64,000 bases of DNA from FEN-680 sp036845225. GTDB lineage: Bacteria > Actinomycetota > Geothermincolia > Fen-727 > Anoxymicrobiaceae. The first letter of the stretch is position 1; each line of letters begins with the position of its first letter. Of this stretch, positions 7,508 through 15,732 are shown one piece after another. Under the pieces are notes generated by a model. The model was not told the DNA's origin. It did no database searches and saw only the letters and a list, made by a program, of their open reading frames with translations. Made by a program: the position numbers and the translations under genes. The stretch is from assembly GCA_036845225.1 (NCBI GenBank), contig DAIUEJ010000007.1, positions 14,812 through 78,811 on the forward strand. The letters are read 5' to 3'.

Positions 7508-9370
7508 ATGTTCGGAAACACCGGCAAGGTGCTGGAAGTCGACTTGAGCTCCGGGCAGATCGAGACGCTCGAGCTCGAGGAAGACATCTACAAGAAGTAC
7601 ATCGGTGGAGTGGGTCTGGCGGCAAAGCTGCTGTTCGACCGTGGCAACCTCGATGCGGACCCCCTGGACCCCGACACGCTGCTGATATTCGCCACGGGGC
7701 CGATGGCCGGCACGGGCATGTACGGCACGAGCCGCTTCTCGGTCGGCGCCCGCTCGCCTCTGACCGGCATCTGGGGGCAGGCGAGCTGCGGGGGAAACTT
7801 CGGGCCCGAGCTCAGCAGGTGCGGCTACGACGCGGTGATATTCAAAGGCAAGGCGGACAAGCCTGTCAGCCTCGTCATCGGTGACGAGACCGCCGAGATC
7901 GTGGACGCGGGCGACCTCTGGGGCAAGGACGTCTACGAGACGACGGACATCCTCAAGGAGAAGTACGGCAAGCAGGAGAAGATACTCGCCATCGGCCCGG
8001 CGGCCGAGAACGGAGTCCTCTTCGGCAGCATCACCAACGATTACGGGCACCACTTCGGCCGCGCCGGCATGGGCACCGTGATGGCTTCCAAGAACCTCAA
8101 GGCGATAGCCGCGAAGGGCGACATGAAATCCGAGTTCGCGGACCCGGAGGGGTTCAAAGAGTTCTGGCAGAACACCGTCCGACCGCAGATCGAGGAGAAT
8201 ATCTTCTGCAATGCGCTCAAGGCTTTCGGCACCGCCGCGAACATGGAACTGAAGATGATGGAGGGCGACGTCCCGACCAGGAACTGGTCGGTCGGCTCGT
8301 GGATGGAAGGGCCGGAAACCCTGAGCGGTATCACTATGGCCGACACCATCAGGACGGACACCGCCTCATGCCGGGGTTGCGCAGTGAAGTGCAAGCCTGT
8401 GGTCAAGGTCGATGAAGGTCCCTATCAGACGCCCGAGGGACCGGGGCCGGAGTACGAGACGATCGGGACCTTCGGAACCATGATGATGAACCCGAGCCTG
8501 GAGGCCGTTGCGAAGGCGAACGACCTCTGCAACCGCCTGGGGATGGACACCATGACCTGCGGCTCGACCATCGCGTGGGCGATGGACTGCTACGAGGCGG
8601 GCATCCTCAAGCCCGAAGATTACGACGGGATCAAGCTCGAGTTCGGCGACATCGACACGCCGCTGGCCCTGCTTCCAAAGATAGCCGCGAAGGAAGGGAA
8701 GCTCGCGCAACTGCTCGCCATGGGCTCCCGCAAGGCATCCACGGAGATAGACGCCGGCAGCGAGAAGTTCCTCACCGACAGCAAAGGGCTGGAGGCCGCG
8801 ATGCACGACCCGCGATGCAACTGGGGCGACGGGCTCGCCTACGCGGTCTCGGTGCGCGGCGCGTGCCACGTCTCGAACGTGACCTTCCTCTGGGAGTGGG
8901 GCGCGATCGAGTACCCGGAGGTCGGGCTGGACATGCTCTTCCAGGCGCAGTCGGCCGAGCACAAGGCGTTCGGCACGGCGGTGACCACGGACATGGGCTC
9001 TATCTTCAACTCGGCGTGCTGGTGCGAGTTCCCCGGGGCGAGCCTGACGCTGACCCAGTGGGTTGAGGCGTTCAACCTGGTCGCGGGGTACGGCTACGAC
9101 ATCGACTCGATGATGGAAGCGGCCGCGCGCGTGTGGTTCCTGCAGCGCGCCCTCGGCAACATCTGGGGCGCGACCGGTGAGGACGACCGGATAGGCGAGA
9201 GGATCATGACGCCCGTGGACGACGGCATGATTGCCGGCTCGGTGCCCGACATGGAGACCATGCTCAAGGAGTTCTACGAGCTGCGCGGACTCTCCGCCGA
9301 CGGCCGCCCTACTCGCGAGGCGCTGGCGAAGTACGGCCTCGAGGACGTCGCCGAGAAGCTCGGGGTCTGA
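7508..9370 (+). CDS. Aldehyde:ferredoxin oxidoreductase (tungsten/molybdenum AOR family)
   Basis: The 620-residue protein oxidises aldehydes to acids with ferredoxin, or reduces acids in reverse. The N-terminal domain has GPMAGTGMYGTSRFSVGARSP-type pterin-binding sequence near residues 75-95. The [4Fe-4S] site is CRGCAVKC near 288-295, and a further Cys-rich segment SACWCEFPG lies near 503. Family members bind a tungstopterin. Ribosome binding site GGAGG precedes ATG. A MoaD/ThiS protein follows 31 bases downstream, a common arrangement for supplying the pterin cofactor's sulfur. Confidence 0.95.
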   Translation: MFGNTGKVLEVDLSSGQIETLELEEDIYKKYIGGVGLAAKLLFDRGNLDADPLDPDTLLIFATGPMAGTGMYGTSRFSVGARSPLTGIWGQASCGGNFGPELSRCGYDAVIFKGKADKPVSLVIGDETAEIVDAGDLWGKDVYETTDILKEKYGKQEKILAIGPAAENGVLFGSITNDYGHHFGRAGMGTVMASKNLKAIAAKGDMKSEFADPEGFKEFWQNTVRPQIEENIFCNALKAFGTAANMELKMMEGDVPTRNWSVGSWMEGPETLSGITMADTIRTDTASCRGCAVKCKPVVKVDEGPYQTPEGPGPEYETIGTFGTMMMNPSLEAVAKANDLCNRLGMDTMTCGSTIAWAMDCYEAGILKPEDYDGIKLEFGDIDTPLALLPKIAAKEGKLAQLLAMGSRKASTEIDAGSEKFLTDSKGLEAAMHDPRCNWGDGLAYAVSVRGACHVSNVTFLWEWGAIEYPEVGLDMLFQAQSAEHKAFGTAVTTDMGSIFNSACWCEFPGASLTLTQWVEAFNLVAGYGYDIDSMMEAAARVWFLQRALGNIWGATGEDDRIGERIMTPVDDGMIAGSVPDMETMLKEFYELRGLSADGRPTREALAKYGLEDVAEKLGV

Positions 9371-9401
9371 CCACGGGTCGAGCCTCACAAGAGAGAAAGC
9401 C

Positions 9402-9677
9402 TTGAAGGTGCACGTCCGCTATGTCGGCCTGTTCGCGAAATACGTGGGCGAGCGGGAAAGAGACTTCGATCTGCCCGACGGCGCCACCGCGGACGACCTC
9501 CTCGGGCGGCTTGCTGACCAGTACAGGGAAACCCTCCCCGAAAGCTTCATGGACAAAGAGACCGGCCGGCTGCACAAGAGCGTCCGCCTGGCCGCCACCA
9601 GCGGCGCGATCGGACCGGAACAAGAGCTCAACGATGGCGACAACCTACTCGTATTGTTCACCCTCGCCGGCGGCTGA
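9402..9677 (+). CDS. MoaD/ThiS-family sulfur carrier, 91 aa
   Basis: The TTG start at 9402 gives MKVHVRYVGLF, the usual first strand of the beta-grasp fold; the open frame extends upstream within the AOR gene in another frame and is not used. The protein ends in Leu-Ala-Gly-Gly, the C-terminal Gly-Gly that is adenylated and thiocarboxylated in MoaD/ThiS proteins. Adjacent to AOR, it probably serves tungstopterin or molybdopterin synthesis. A Family A repeat begins directly after its stop. Confidence 0.85.
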   Translation: MKVHVRYVGLFAKYVGERERDFDLPDGATADDLLGRLADQYRETLPESFMDKETGRLHKSVRLAATSGAIGPEQELNDGDNLLVLFTLAGG

Positions 9678-9741
9678 GTGTAAAACCGGTGCCAGGCACT
9701 TTCTTTTCACTTTGAAAAACGGGGGTCAGGCACTTTTTTGC
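9678..9741. repeat. Family A/D repeat cluster
   Basis: Contains GTGTAAAACCGGTGCCAGGC, then ACTTTCTTTTCACTTTG, then AAAAACGGGGGTCAGGCAC. These blocks recur at 46311-46350, 54219-54300 and 12464-12559. The remaining DNA to 9806 holds nothing recognisable. Confidence 0.75.
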
Positions 9742-9806
9742 CGAGGGCCTGTGAGCCCGTGGTGAAGAAGAGCGTGAGTTTCTCGTCGACAGCCCGCAGG
9801 TCCCTT

Positions 9807-10319
9807 TCAGATGCGTCTGATGGCGGACATTCGTTTCTGGTATTTGCTGAGGAGTTCCACTTTGACGCTGTCCGGGTAGGCGTGAAGGATGAGGCCGTCC
9901 CCGATGTAGAGCGCCACGTGGCCGTTCTTGAAGAAATAGATGAGGTCTCCCGGGGCGAGCCCGGCGAGGGGGACCGGCTGGCCCACCTTGACCTGGTCGT
10001 AGGTCACCCGCGGCAGCTTGACCCCCGCCGCCGCGAACGCGTGCTGCACCAGAGCGCTGCAGTCGAAGGCGTCCGGCCCGTTGCCTCCCCATTCGTATTT
10101 CTTGCCGAGCTGGGCGAGGGCGGTATCGAGGACGACCTGCGCCCGCGGGCTTGCCTCGTCAAGGTGTATCTTCGAGAGCGCCAGCCAGAGGTCGAACTGT
10201 GTGACCACAGTCGGCCTTGTGCTTACGGGAGGCTGTCCGGTCTGAGCGGCGCCGCAGCCGCACGCCGCCAGGGCGACCACAACGAGAGCGGCGATCATCT
10301 TTGCGGTTGGATTCTTCAC
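9807..10319 (-). CDS. NlpC/P60 peptidoglycan hydrolase lipoprotein, 170 aa
   Basis: An N-terminal hydrophobic segment followed by LAACGCG looks like a lipoprotein signal. The NlpC/P60 domain occupies about residues 60-165, with the catalytic Cys in FDCSALVQ, a His in NGHVALYIG and a third polar residue in ILHAYP. Such enzymes cleave D-Glu/meso-DAP bonds in peptidoglycan stems. Length is that of a minimal single-domain member. It is convergent with the AOR gene run. Confidence 0.9.
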   Translation of the reverse strand: MKNPTAKMIAALVVVALAACGCGAAQTGQPPVSTRPTVVTQFDLWLALSKIHLDEASPRAQVVLDTALAQLGKKYEWGGNGPDAFDCSALVQHAFAAAGVKLPRVTYDQVKVGQPVPLAGLAPGDLIYFFKNGHVALYIGDGLILHAYPDSVKVELLSKYQKRMSAIRRI

Positions 10320-10385
10320 TTGTTCATCGCGCCTCGGGTATAGAACTGTCGCGAATCATCATACCCGAACCGGGCGCGTCCACTG

Positions 10386-10516
10386 ATGCCGGCGGGACGC
10401 CGGCGCTACGGACGTAGAGCAGGAGGCCACATGCCGGCGGGACGCCGGCGCTACGAACACGCGGCGGGACGCCGGCGCTACGAAAGGATAGCGGGACGCC
10501 GGCGATACGGACGTAG
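10386..10516. repeat. Family B repeat array, four units
   Basis: Four copies of GGCGGGACGCCGGCGCTACG or close variants start near 10389, 10434, 10461 and 10489, with spacers of 5-22 bases. The array fills most of the gap between the divergent NlpC/P60 and alcohol dehydrogenase genes, leaving about 50 bases for the plus-strand promoter. Confidence 0.85.
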
Positions 10517-10567
10517 CCGTTGCTGATAGAATGCCCGTGTTGAAAGCGGCAAGCGGAGGATGCTTCG

Positions 10568-11590
10568 ATGAAAGCTCTCGTCTACAACGCGCCTGAGGAC
10601 TTCGCGGTCAAGGACCTCCCGGTCCCGGAGGTGAGCCCGGACCATGTCCTGCTACGCGTGAAAGCGTGCGGGATATGCAAGACGGACGTCCATATCCACC
10701 ATGGCAGGTTCATCGCCGAGTTCCCTTTGACCCCCGGTCACGAGTTCGCGGGTGAGGTGGCTGAAGTCGGCTCGGAGGTCACAGCTTTCAAGGCCGGAGA
10801 CCGGGTTACCGCGGACAACGCCGTCCCCTGCGGGTACTGCTACTACTGCCGCAGGAACAAGCCGCTTTACTGCGAGAACTTCTACTCACTCGGCTGCAAC
10901 GGCCCTGGCGGGTTCGCGGAATACGTGACGGTCAGGCACGATAAGGTCTTTCACCTGCCGGAACGGCTGACTTACGAAGAGGCGGTCTTCGCCGAACCGA
11001 CAGCGTGCGTGGTCCACTGCATGGACGTTGTGGACGTGCAGGCCGGCGACGAGGCGCTGCTGTTCGGAGCCGGGCCCGCGGGCCTGCTCCTTGCCCAGAT
11101 GATCAAGCACTGCGGAGCTTCCAGGCTCACCGTCGCCGCTCCGACAGCGTCGAAACTCGATGTCGCCGCCGAGCTCGCTGCCGACAACACGGTGCAGATC
11201 GGCAGGTCGGACCTGGCCTCGGCTGCCGCCGAAATCTTCGAGCCCGCCCCGAAAGGATACGATATCGTCTTCGACGCGACCGGCTCGGCCGGCGTGACCG
11301 GGCAGTGCGTACAGTTTTCCAGGAAAGGCGGGAAGGTCGTCGTTTTCGGCGTTCCCGACGAAGACGAGACGACAGAGATCAGCCCCTATGAGATATACAG
11401 GAACGAGATCAGGCTGATCGGCTCTTTCGCCCAGACGCACTGCTTCGACCGCGCCCTTGCTTTCCTGGAAAGCGGCGCCGTGCAGGTTAAGCAACTTGTA
11501 ACCCACACCTTTCCCCTGGAGGATTACGCTGAGGCGCTTGAGGTCCTGTCCGGCGACAGGAACGCGCTCAAGATCGTGATAAAGCCCTGA
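10568..11590 (+). CDS. Zinc-dependent alcohol/polyol dehydrogenase (MDR family), 340 aa
   Basis: Catalytic zinc ligands appear as CGICKTD (Cys near 37) and GHEFAGEV (His near 60). The structural zinc site is CGYCYYCRRNKPLYC near 93-107. The Rossmann motif GAGPAGLLLAQ is near 175. It oxidises an alcohol or polyol with NAD(P)+; similarity to sorbitol/threonine dehydrogenase-like members does not define the substrate. Ribosome binding site GCGGAGG is 6-7 bases upstream. A 53-codon gene and an acetyltransferase follow on the same strand. Confidence 0.93.
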   Translation: MKALVYNAPEDFAVKDLPVPEVSPDHVLLRVKACGICKTDVHIHHGRFIAEFPLTPGHEFAGEVAEVGSEVTAFKAGDRVTADNAVPCGYCYYCRRNKPLYCENFYSLGCNGPGGFAEYVTVRHDKVFHLPERLTYEEAVFAEPTACVVHCMDVVDVQAGDEALLFGAGPAGLLLAQMIKHCGASRLTVAAPTASKLDVAAELAADNTVQIGRSDLASAAAEIFEPAPKGYDIVFDATGSAGVTGQCVQFSRKGGKVVVFGVPDEDETTEISPYEIYRNEIRLIGSFAQTHCFDRALAFLESGAVQVKQLVTHTFPLEDYAEALEVLSGDRNALKIVIKP

Positions 11591-11643
11591 ACTGCGAGAA
11601 AAACGACGGTTCTCTTGCACGACCGGGTTAAGGGAGGAGCAGG

Positions 11644-11805
11644 ATGAAAGACGTAGTGTTCACGCTCGATCAGGACGCGCTGATATGGCTGCGCCGGATC
11701 ATCACCGATGATGACAGGGACGAGGCCTTGAGGTTTATCCGCGAGGTGCTGGGTCCGAAAGTCAACGAATCGGAACACCCGCCGGGCATCATCAGGGGTA
11801 TCTGA
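11644..11805 (+). CDS. Small uncharacterised protein, 53 aa
   Basis: An ATG 9 bases after GGGAGGAG opens a 53-codon frame (MKDVVFTLDQDALIWLRRI, then TDDDRDEALRFIREVLG and a Pro-rich tail). The strong ribosome binding site, codon use like the neighbours and 13-base gap to the next gene all support translation. It is helical and charged with no Cys pairs. Function unknown; it lies between the zinc dehydrogenase and a GNAT protein. Confidence 0.65.
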   Translation: MKDVVFTLDQDALIWLRRIITDDDRDEALRFIREVLGPKVNESEHPPGIIRGI

Positions 11806-11818
11806 GGAAAAGAGGCAG

Positions 11819-12463
11819 ATGATGGAACACTTGATTAGGGATGCCCACATGTCCGACGCGACTGACATCGCGAAGCTCAGCTACCTTGCCGGCCAGAGCC
11901 ACGTCCAGGTCTCGATATTCGACCTGATGGTGTCGGGACCCTACGGGATGACCGACGAGAGAATCGAGAACATGGCGAAGATCGTCGCGGCCGAGGCGCC
12001 GTCCTGGATGTCGTACCGCCATTACCATGTGGTGGAAGCCGGAGGGAAGGTGGCAAGCGGGCTTGAGACTTTCATGCCTGAGGAGGCGGGCAACCGGCAG
12101 TTCGGGGACGCATTGAAAGAGGCAGGCTGGTCTGTCAAAGACATTATGGAGATGGCCGCGAGGATGCGCGTGTGGTTCAAGGTCGATCCAGGGCGCGAGC
12201 CGGGTTACCTGATAGTCGAGAACGTCGCGACATACGAGGAGTACAGGGGCAACGGCTTCACGTCCGAGCTGCTCGCCCAGGCGATCGCCACGGGGCGCGA
12301 CGAGGGGCACAAGGGGCTCCAGCTCACGGTGCTGCTCGGCAACGAGCCCGCCATCCGCGCCTACGAGAAAGCCGGCTTTGCCATGGTGAAGACCATGGAA
12401 GGAAAGAAGTTTGAGAAGGTCTTCTCATCTCCGGGCGTGGGACAGATGCTCCTGAAGTTCTAG
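11819..12463 (+). CDS. GNAT family N-acetyltransferase, 214 aa
   Basis: The C-terminal half has the GNAT core: IVENVATYEEYRGNGF (acetyl-CoA pyrophosphate-binding loop of the R-G-x-G type near residue 145) followed by LQLTVLLGNEPAIRAYEKAGF. The N-terminal ~100 residues are longer than in minimal GNATs and contain no known motif. A second ATG directly follows the first, so the start may be 11822. Substrate unknown. The stop is immediately followed by a repeat cluster. Confidence 0.85.
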   Translation: MMEHLIRDAHMSDATDIAKLSYLAGQSHVQVSIFDLMVSGPYGMTDERIENMAKIVAAEAPSWMSYRHYHVVEAGGKVASGLETFMPEEAGNRQFGDALKEAGWSVKDIMEMAARMRVWFKVDPGREPGYLIVENVATYEEYRGNGFTSELLAQAIATGRDEGHKGLQLTVLLGNEPAIRAYEKAGFAMVKTMEGKKFEKVFSSPGVGQMLLKF

Positions 12464-12559
12464 CGAAAAACGGGGGTCACGAAAAACGGGGGTCAGGCAC
12501 TTTTTCGCCGTTTTTTTTCACGAGGTGCGCCACCGGGGTCTGACCCCGGTGGCGCAGCT
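12464..12559. repeat. Family A repeat cluster
   Basis: Two copies of GAAAAACGGGGGTCA, the second continuing into GGCACTTTTTCGCCG, then the hairpin GCGCCACCGGGGTCTGACCC followed by CGGTGGCGC, whose arms are perfectly complementary (12528-12554). Confidence 0.85.
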
Positions 12560-12610
12560 GAGTAATAATAGGGGCAGCCGGTCGGGGACCAGAGCGAGGA
12601 AGGACAGAGG

Positions 12611-12748
12611 ATGACCACCCAGGCGGATAAGGCGAAGCAGAAGAAGAAGAGGGCGCTCAGCCCCTTCGCTCCAGCCCCATTACAGGGCCTTCATCACTAC
12701 TACGGGCTGATCCGCCCCCGTGCCCCACATCGGTACTCAGACCCTTGA
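12611..12748 (+). pseudogene. Gene start truncated by a group II intron remnant
   Basis: ATG at 12611 follows GAGGAAGGACAGAGG. About 14 codons (MTTQADKAKQKKKRAL) look like a normal basic N-terminus, after which the frame enters sequence that matches the antisense of a group II intron and ends at 12748. The rest of the original gene is not present in the window. Confidence 0.45.
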
Positions 12749-12875
12749 GGGGGCTTCCCCCTTGGGTTTCTCCCTTTGCATCGGGGCAACGGGTTCCCAC
12801 GTTCCGCACGAGAGCCTGGACCAGGTTCACGCCGCCTCTATGCCGGACGCCGCCCGGGCGAAAACAACCTCTACA
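12652..12875 (-). mobile_element. Group II intron remnant (domain I part), no reverse transcriptase
   Basis: The minus strand reads like domain I of a bacterial group II intron: GCGGCGTGAACCTGGTCCAG, CTCTCGTGCGGAACGTGGG, ATGCAAAGGGAGAAACCCAA, GGGTCTGAGTACCGATGTGG, GGGCGGATCAGCCCGTAGTA, and GGGGCTGGAGCGAAGGGGCT. The motif order is what I recall from reverse-transcriptase-encoding introns. No reverse transcriptase frame, domain V or 5' GTGCG end is visible, so it is a dead fragment of about 220 bases between a truncated gene start and a palindromic repeat. Confidence 0.6.
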
Positions 12876-12903
12876 AGCAGGGTCTGACCCCAGAAAGTTT
12901 AGT
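12876..12903. repeat. Family A repeat
   Basis: GCAGGGTCTGACCCCAGAAA followed by GTTTAGTT. The TAA stop of the minus-strand glycosyltransferase lies inside it. Confidence 0.8.
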
Positions 12904-14386
12904 TGCTCCAGGTCAGCTCGACGGCAGTACCCCACTTGCTGTTGCGGGTTATCTTGTAAGGGACCCAATCCGCGAGCCCCGCGAGGAACGAATCCACCTG
13001 CCCCACGTCCGGCCGCGTCTTGATGTATATCCAGTCGGAGTTGTAGGGGATGGCGTATTGATCGACCAGCTCTCTCGGCTTAGCCAGGATATTCGAGAAC
13101 AGCGATATCTGCTTCGTGTTCCCGAGATAGTACGTGAGGATCGCGTCCCTGTTGATCTGCTTCTCGTCAAGGATCACCATGACCGGATTGCCCCCGGCCC
13201 GTGCCTTGAGGTATAGGGCGTCTTTCTTCACGCCCGCTGAATAGTCCCAGTAAGTCTTGTACCTCGCCCTGTTGTAGCTCAGGTAGCCGAGGGAGAACGC
13301 CGAGAAAACGGTGACCACGACAAGGGCTGCCACCAGCGCGGACTTCGTGGACCTCTCGGCCCAGGGGTTTGTCACCAGGCGCGGGACCATGCTCAGTATG
13401 CCGGCGGCTCCGATGCCGCACAGCATCGCGATAGCCGGCAACGCGGGCGGCACCATCCAGTACGGCTTGCCCACCGAGAGCGAAAGAAAGAGGTAGACGC
13501 CGAGGAACCAAACCACCGGCAGCGCGTAGTCCTTTTTCCCGTCCCGGATGCGCTTGTAGACGCAGACCGCCAGACCCAGGGCCAGCAATGCCAGCATCAG
13601 CCATCCGATGTCTTTCGTGAGTCCCGTGAAGTAGTACCTGACAGGTTGCTTGAAGAGCGCGCCGTCCCCCGCGCCGCTCCAGAAGAAGCTCCAGAAGTGA
13701 CCCACGCCCGTCGCGAGCCAGGCGTACCACCAGAAGGACATCACGAACCCGATCCCGGCGATGAAGGCGGTCTGCTTCAGTTTCTCCCTGTCCCAGCAAG
13801 CCAGGGAGAACAGGAATACAGCCATGAGCGCGAATATCGCCGTCTCCTTGGTCAGCATCCCGAGGCCGAAGACGACTCCGGCCCACTTCCAGCTTCCGCG
13901 CACGAACAGGTAGATAGTGAGGACGATGAGAAAGCCGACCATCGGGTCCTGCTTGACCCAGGTGTCCATGACGACAGCCGCCGGCATGACCGCGAGCACG
14001 AACGCGGCGAGCAGCGCGACCCCCTGGCTGAAAAGCCGTTTCGCGATCGCGTATGTCACGACGAGCGTGCCGAAGGAGAAGAGTATCGAAAAGACCTTAT
14101 AAGCAATGACCCTGGCCCCGAAAGCCTTGGTGAGGAAAGCCATCAGCCAGAGGTAGAGCGGCGGGTGGATGTGTGAGAGCGAGGACCACACGTCCCTGGT
14201 GCCCGCGCTGAACGACTTGATGGTCAGGGCAAGCTGCGCCTCGTCCCGTCCCAGGAGCTGGTTGATGTAACGCAGCCTGAGGACGAGGAAGAGCGCCGCG
14301 ATGGCGGCAAGCCGCCCATACCAGCCATTTCCGGCTGCTATCAGTGGAGGTCTCGCCGTCGGTTTCCTCGGCAGTCGCTTTCTCAT
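12899..14386 (-). CDS. GT39/ArnT-like membrane glycosyltransferase, 495 aa
   Basis: A polytopic membrane protein with about ten hydrophobic helices and a C-terminal extracytoplasmic region. The first loop carries GRDEAQ, the acidic pair typical of GT-C enzymes that transfer sugars from polyprenyl-phosphate donors (ArnT, PMT, GT83/GT39). The start at 14386 is preferred because the longer frame begins in a repeat cluster. No obvious ribosome binding site. Probable role: transfer of a sugar to an envelope lipid or protein; acceptor unknown. Confidence 0.8.
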   Translation of the reverse strand: MRKRLPRKPTARPPLIAAGNGWYGRLAAIAALFLVLRLRYINQLLGRDEAQLALTIKSFSAGTRDVWSSLSHIHPPLYLWLMAFLTKAFGARVIAYKVFSILFSFGTLVVTYAIAKRLFSQGVALLAAFVLAVMPAAVVMDTWVKQDPMVGFLIVLTIYLFVRGSWKWAGVVFGLGMLTKETAIFALMAVFLFSLACWDREKLKQTAFIAGIGFVMSFWWYAWLATGVGHFWSFFWSGAGDGALFKQPVRYYFTGLTKDIGWLMLALLALGLAVCVYKRIRDGKKDYALPVVWFLGVYLFLSLSVGKPYWMVPPALPAIAMLCGIGAAGILSMVPRLVTNPWAERSTKSALVAALVVVTVFSAFSLGYLSYNRARYKTYWDYSAGVKKDALYLKARAGGNPVMVILDEKQINRDAILTYYLGNTKQISLFSNILAKPRELVDQYAIPYNSDWIYIKTRPDVGQVDSFLAGLADWVPYKITRNSKWGTAVELTWSN

Positions 14387-14420
14387 CCATGAGTTGATTA
14401 ATTGTATCTCAGGGGTGTTG

Positions 14421-14526
14421 CGAAAATGCACCACTGGGGTCAGGCACCGGTGGTGCATTTCTGGAAGTCTGCGATCGTGCACGGAGAAAATGCACCACCG
14501 GTGCCTGACCCCAGTGGTGCGTTTTC
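14421..14526. repeat. Large inverted pair of Family A repeats
   Basis: AAAATGCACCACTGGGGTCA, followed by GGCACCGGTGGTGCATTT at 14424, and its reverse complement with one mismatch ending at 14526, separated by about 25 bases. Each arm itself contains a small hairpin. It lies between two minus-strand genes, directly at the stop of the hydrolase. Confidence 0.9.
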
Positions 14527-15355
14527 AGGCCATCGCGGACGCCGGCTTCAGCGCGCGGGTGAGCCAGTTGTCGACGTAATCGACGACCTCTTCCCAGCCC
14601 GGCTCCACGTAGATCAGATGCGACCGGCCGGGAAACTCGATGAAGTCCGTCACCGCGCTCGAGTGCCAGTACTTGCGGAAGTTCGAGCGGGTCACGGCGG
14701 CAGGCACGATGTGGTCCTCGGAGCCGGTGATGAGGAGCAACGGCTTCCGCGTCTCGTTGCGGTAGTCGACCGCGGTCGGGGGGTTGCGCATGAAGTCCGC
14801 GAGCGCGACCTGGAACTGGGGCCTGCCGGTATCGGGGACGGCGTACTCCTCGTAGACGCGGTGCGCCTCTTCCTCGCTCAACGTGTTCGCGAACGCGTAG
14901 CGGAACTGCTTGTAGGTCAGCCCGACGGCCTTGTGCCGGTTGCCGGGATGCCCGAGCACCGGAAAAGTGGACTTGAACTCGGACAGGGTGATGCGGCGCA
15001 CGCCCTTGGGCGGGGCGGGGTCGATTGCCACCGCGGCCGCCCCGAGCCCGCGGTCGAGCAGCACCTGGACCGTCAGCCCTCCCAGGGAGTGTCCGATGAG
15101 TATGGGCTGCTTCTCCATGGGGCGGATCATCTTGTCGTAGTGGTCGATTATCTCGGCCATCCCGAGGTCGGCCAGAGCTGTCGGCGCCGCCTTGCGCACC
15201 GACTCGATGTCCCCCTCGTGCCCGGGCCAGCCCGGAGCCTGCACCACGTAACCCAGACCGCTCAACCTGGTCTCGAAGTTGTGCCACGAGAGAGGGGTCA
15301 TGAAGAGCCCGTGGATGACGACGACGTCATTGTTTTCGTGGCCGGTTGCTTCCAT
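14525..15355 (-). CDS. Alpha/beta hydrolase, 276 aa
   Basis: Start chosen at 15355 (GGGGGG ribosome binding site); an upstream ATG at 15406 lacks one. Motifs: VVVIHGLFMTP oxyanion-hole region near residue 15, nucleophile elbow IGHSLGG near 95, catalytic Asp in LLITGSEDHIVP near 210, and His in PGRSHLIY near 247. This is a complete catalytic triad. It is a cytosolic esterase or lipase-like enzyme; the substrate cannot be predicted. It is divergent from the giant multicopper oxidase gene. Confidence 0.88.
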   Translation of the reverse strand: MEATGHENNDVVVIHGLFMTPLSWHNFETRLSGLGYVVQAPGWPGHEGDIESVRKAAPTALADLGMAEIIDHYDKMIRPMEKQPILIGHSLGGLTVQVLLDRGLGAAAVAIDPAPPKGVRRITLSEFKSTFPVLGHPGNRHKAVGLTYKQFRYAFANTLSEEEAHRVYEEYAVPDTGRPQFQVALADFMRNPPTAVDYRNETRKPLLLITGSEDHIVPAAVTRSNFRKYWHSSAVTDFIEFPGRSHLIYVEPGWEEVVDYVDNWLTRALKPASAMA

Positions 15356-15732
15356 TTCAATCCCCCCAACAGTCACGACAACTACCGATTGCGGCACATC
15401 CATCATTCGGCGCGGGGCCGGGCAATCCTGCGATGGCGCCGCAGGGGGGAAACCTTGACGTCCGTCATGGAGCGACGATTTGCGCGCGGGTAGTATGCCG
15501 GTATGGAAAGAACGAGAAGGTGTACCAGATCACACGACGTAGACGGCCAGAAAAAGAATCTTCTCGTGAAGTAGGAGTCCGGATTTACAGGGTGAATAAA
15601 GCCCCAGAAGTAGAACCCGCGAACGCTAGAGACGACACCTGAGCAGACTTGTAGGCCAAGGTTTGCCGCTAGCGCTACGCAGGTCCGGTAAGTCAGGCAC
15701 GTTTGTGCCAGGTTCAAAGGAGTTGGTTTTCC
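15356..15732. other. 377-base divergent intergenic region
   Basis: Separates the minus-strand hydrolase from the plus-strand multicopper oxidase and must hold both promoters. A possible -35 TTGACG is at 15455-15460 without a convincing -10. A small hairpin GGCAC-GTTT-GTGCC (15696-15709) resembles a degenerate Family A repeat and lies just before the AAAGGAG ribosome binding site. No gene or known riboswitch seen. Confidence 0.5.

Noticed and set aside
10386..10516. CRISPR array
   Set aside because: The repeats are about 20 bases with irregular 5-22-base spacers and occur singly elsewhere; no cas genes are present.
12745..13216. Plus-strand ORFs with YYGLIRPRAPHRYS-like sequence
   Set aside because: These are the antisense of a group II intron domain I fragment. 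Similar small proteins are often spuriously annotated over such intron RNA.
15640..15732. Riboswitch (c-di-GMP or Moco type) upstream of the multicopper oxidase
   Set aside because: The sequence lacks the conserved cores of these classes; the only clear structure is a small hairpin resembling a worn Family A repeat.
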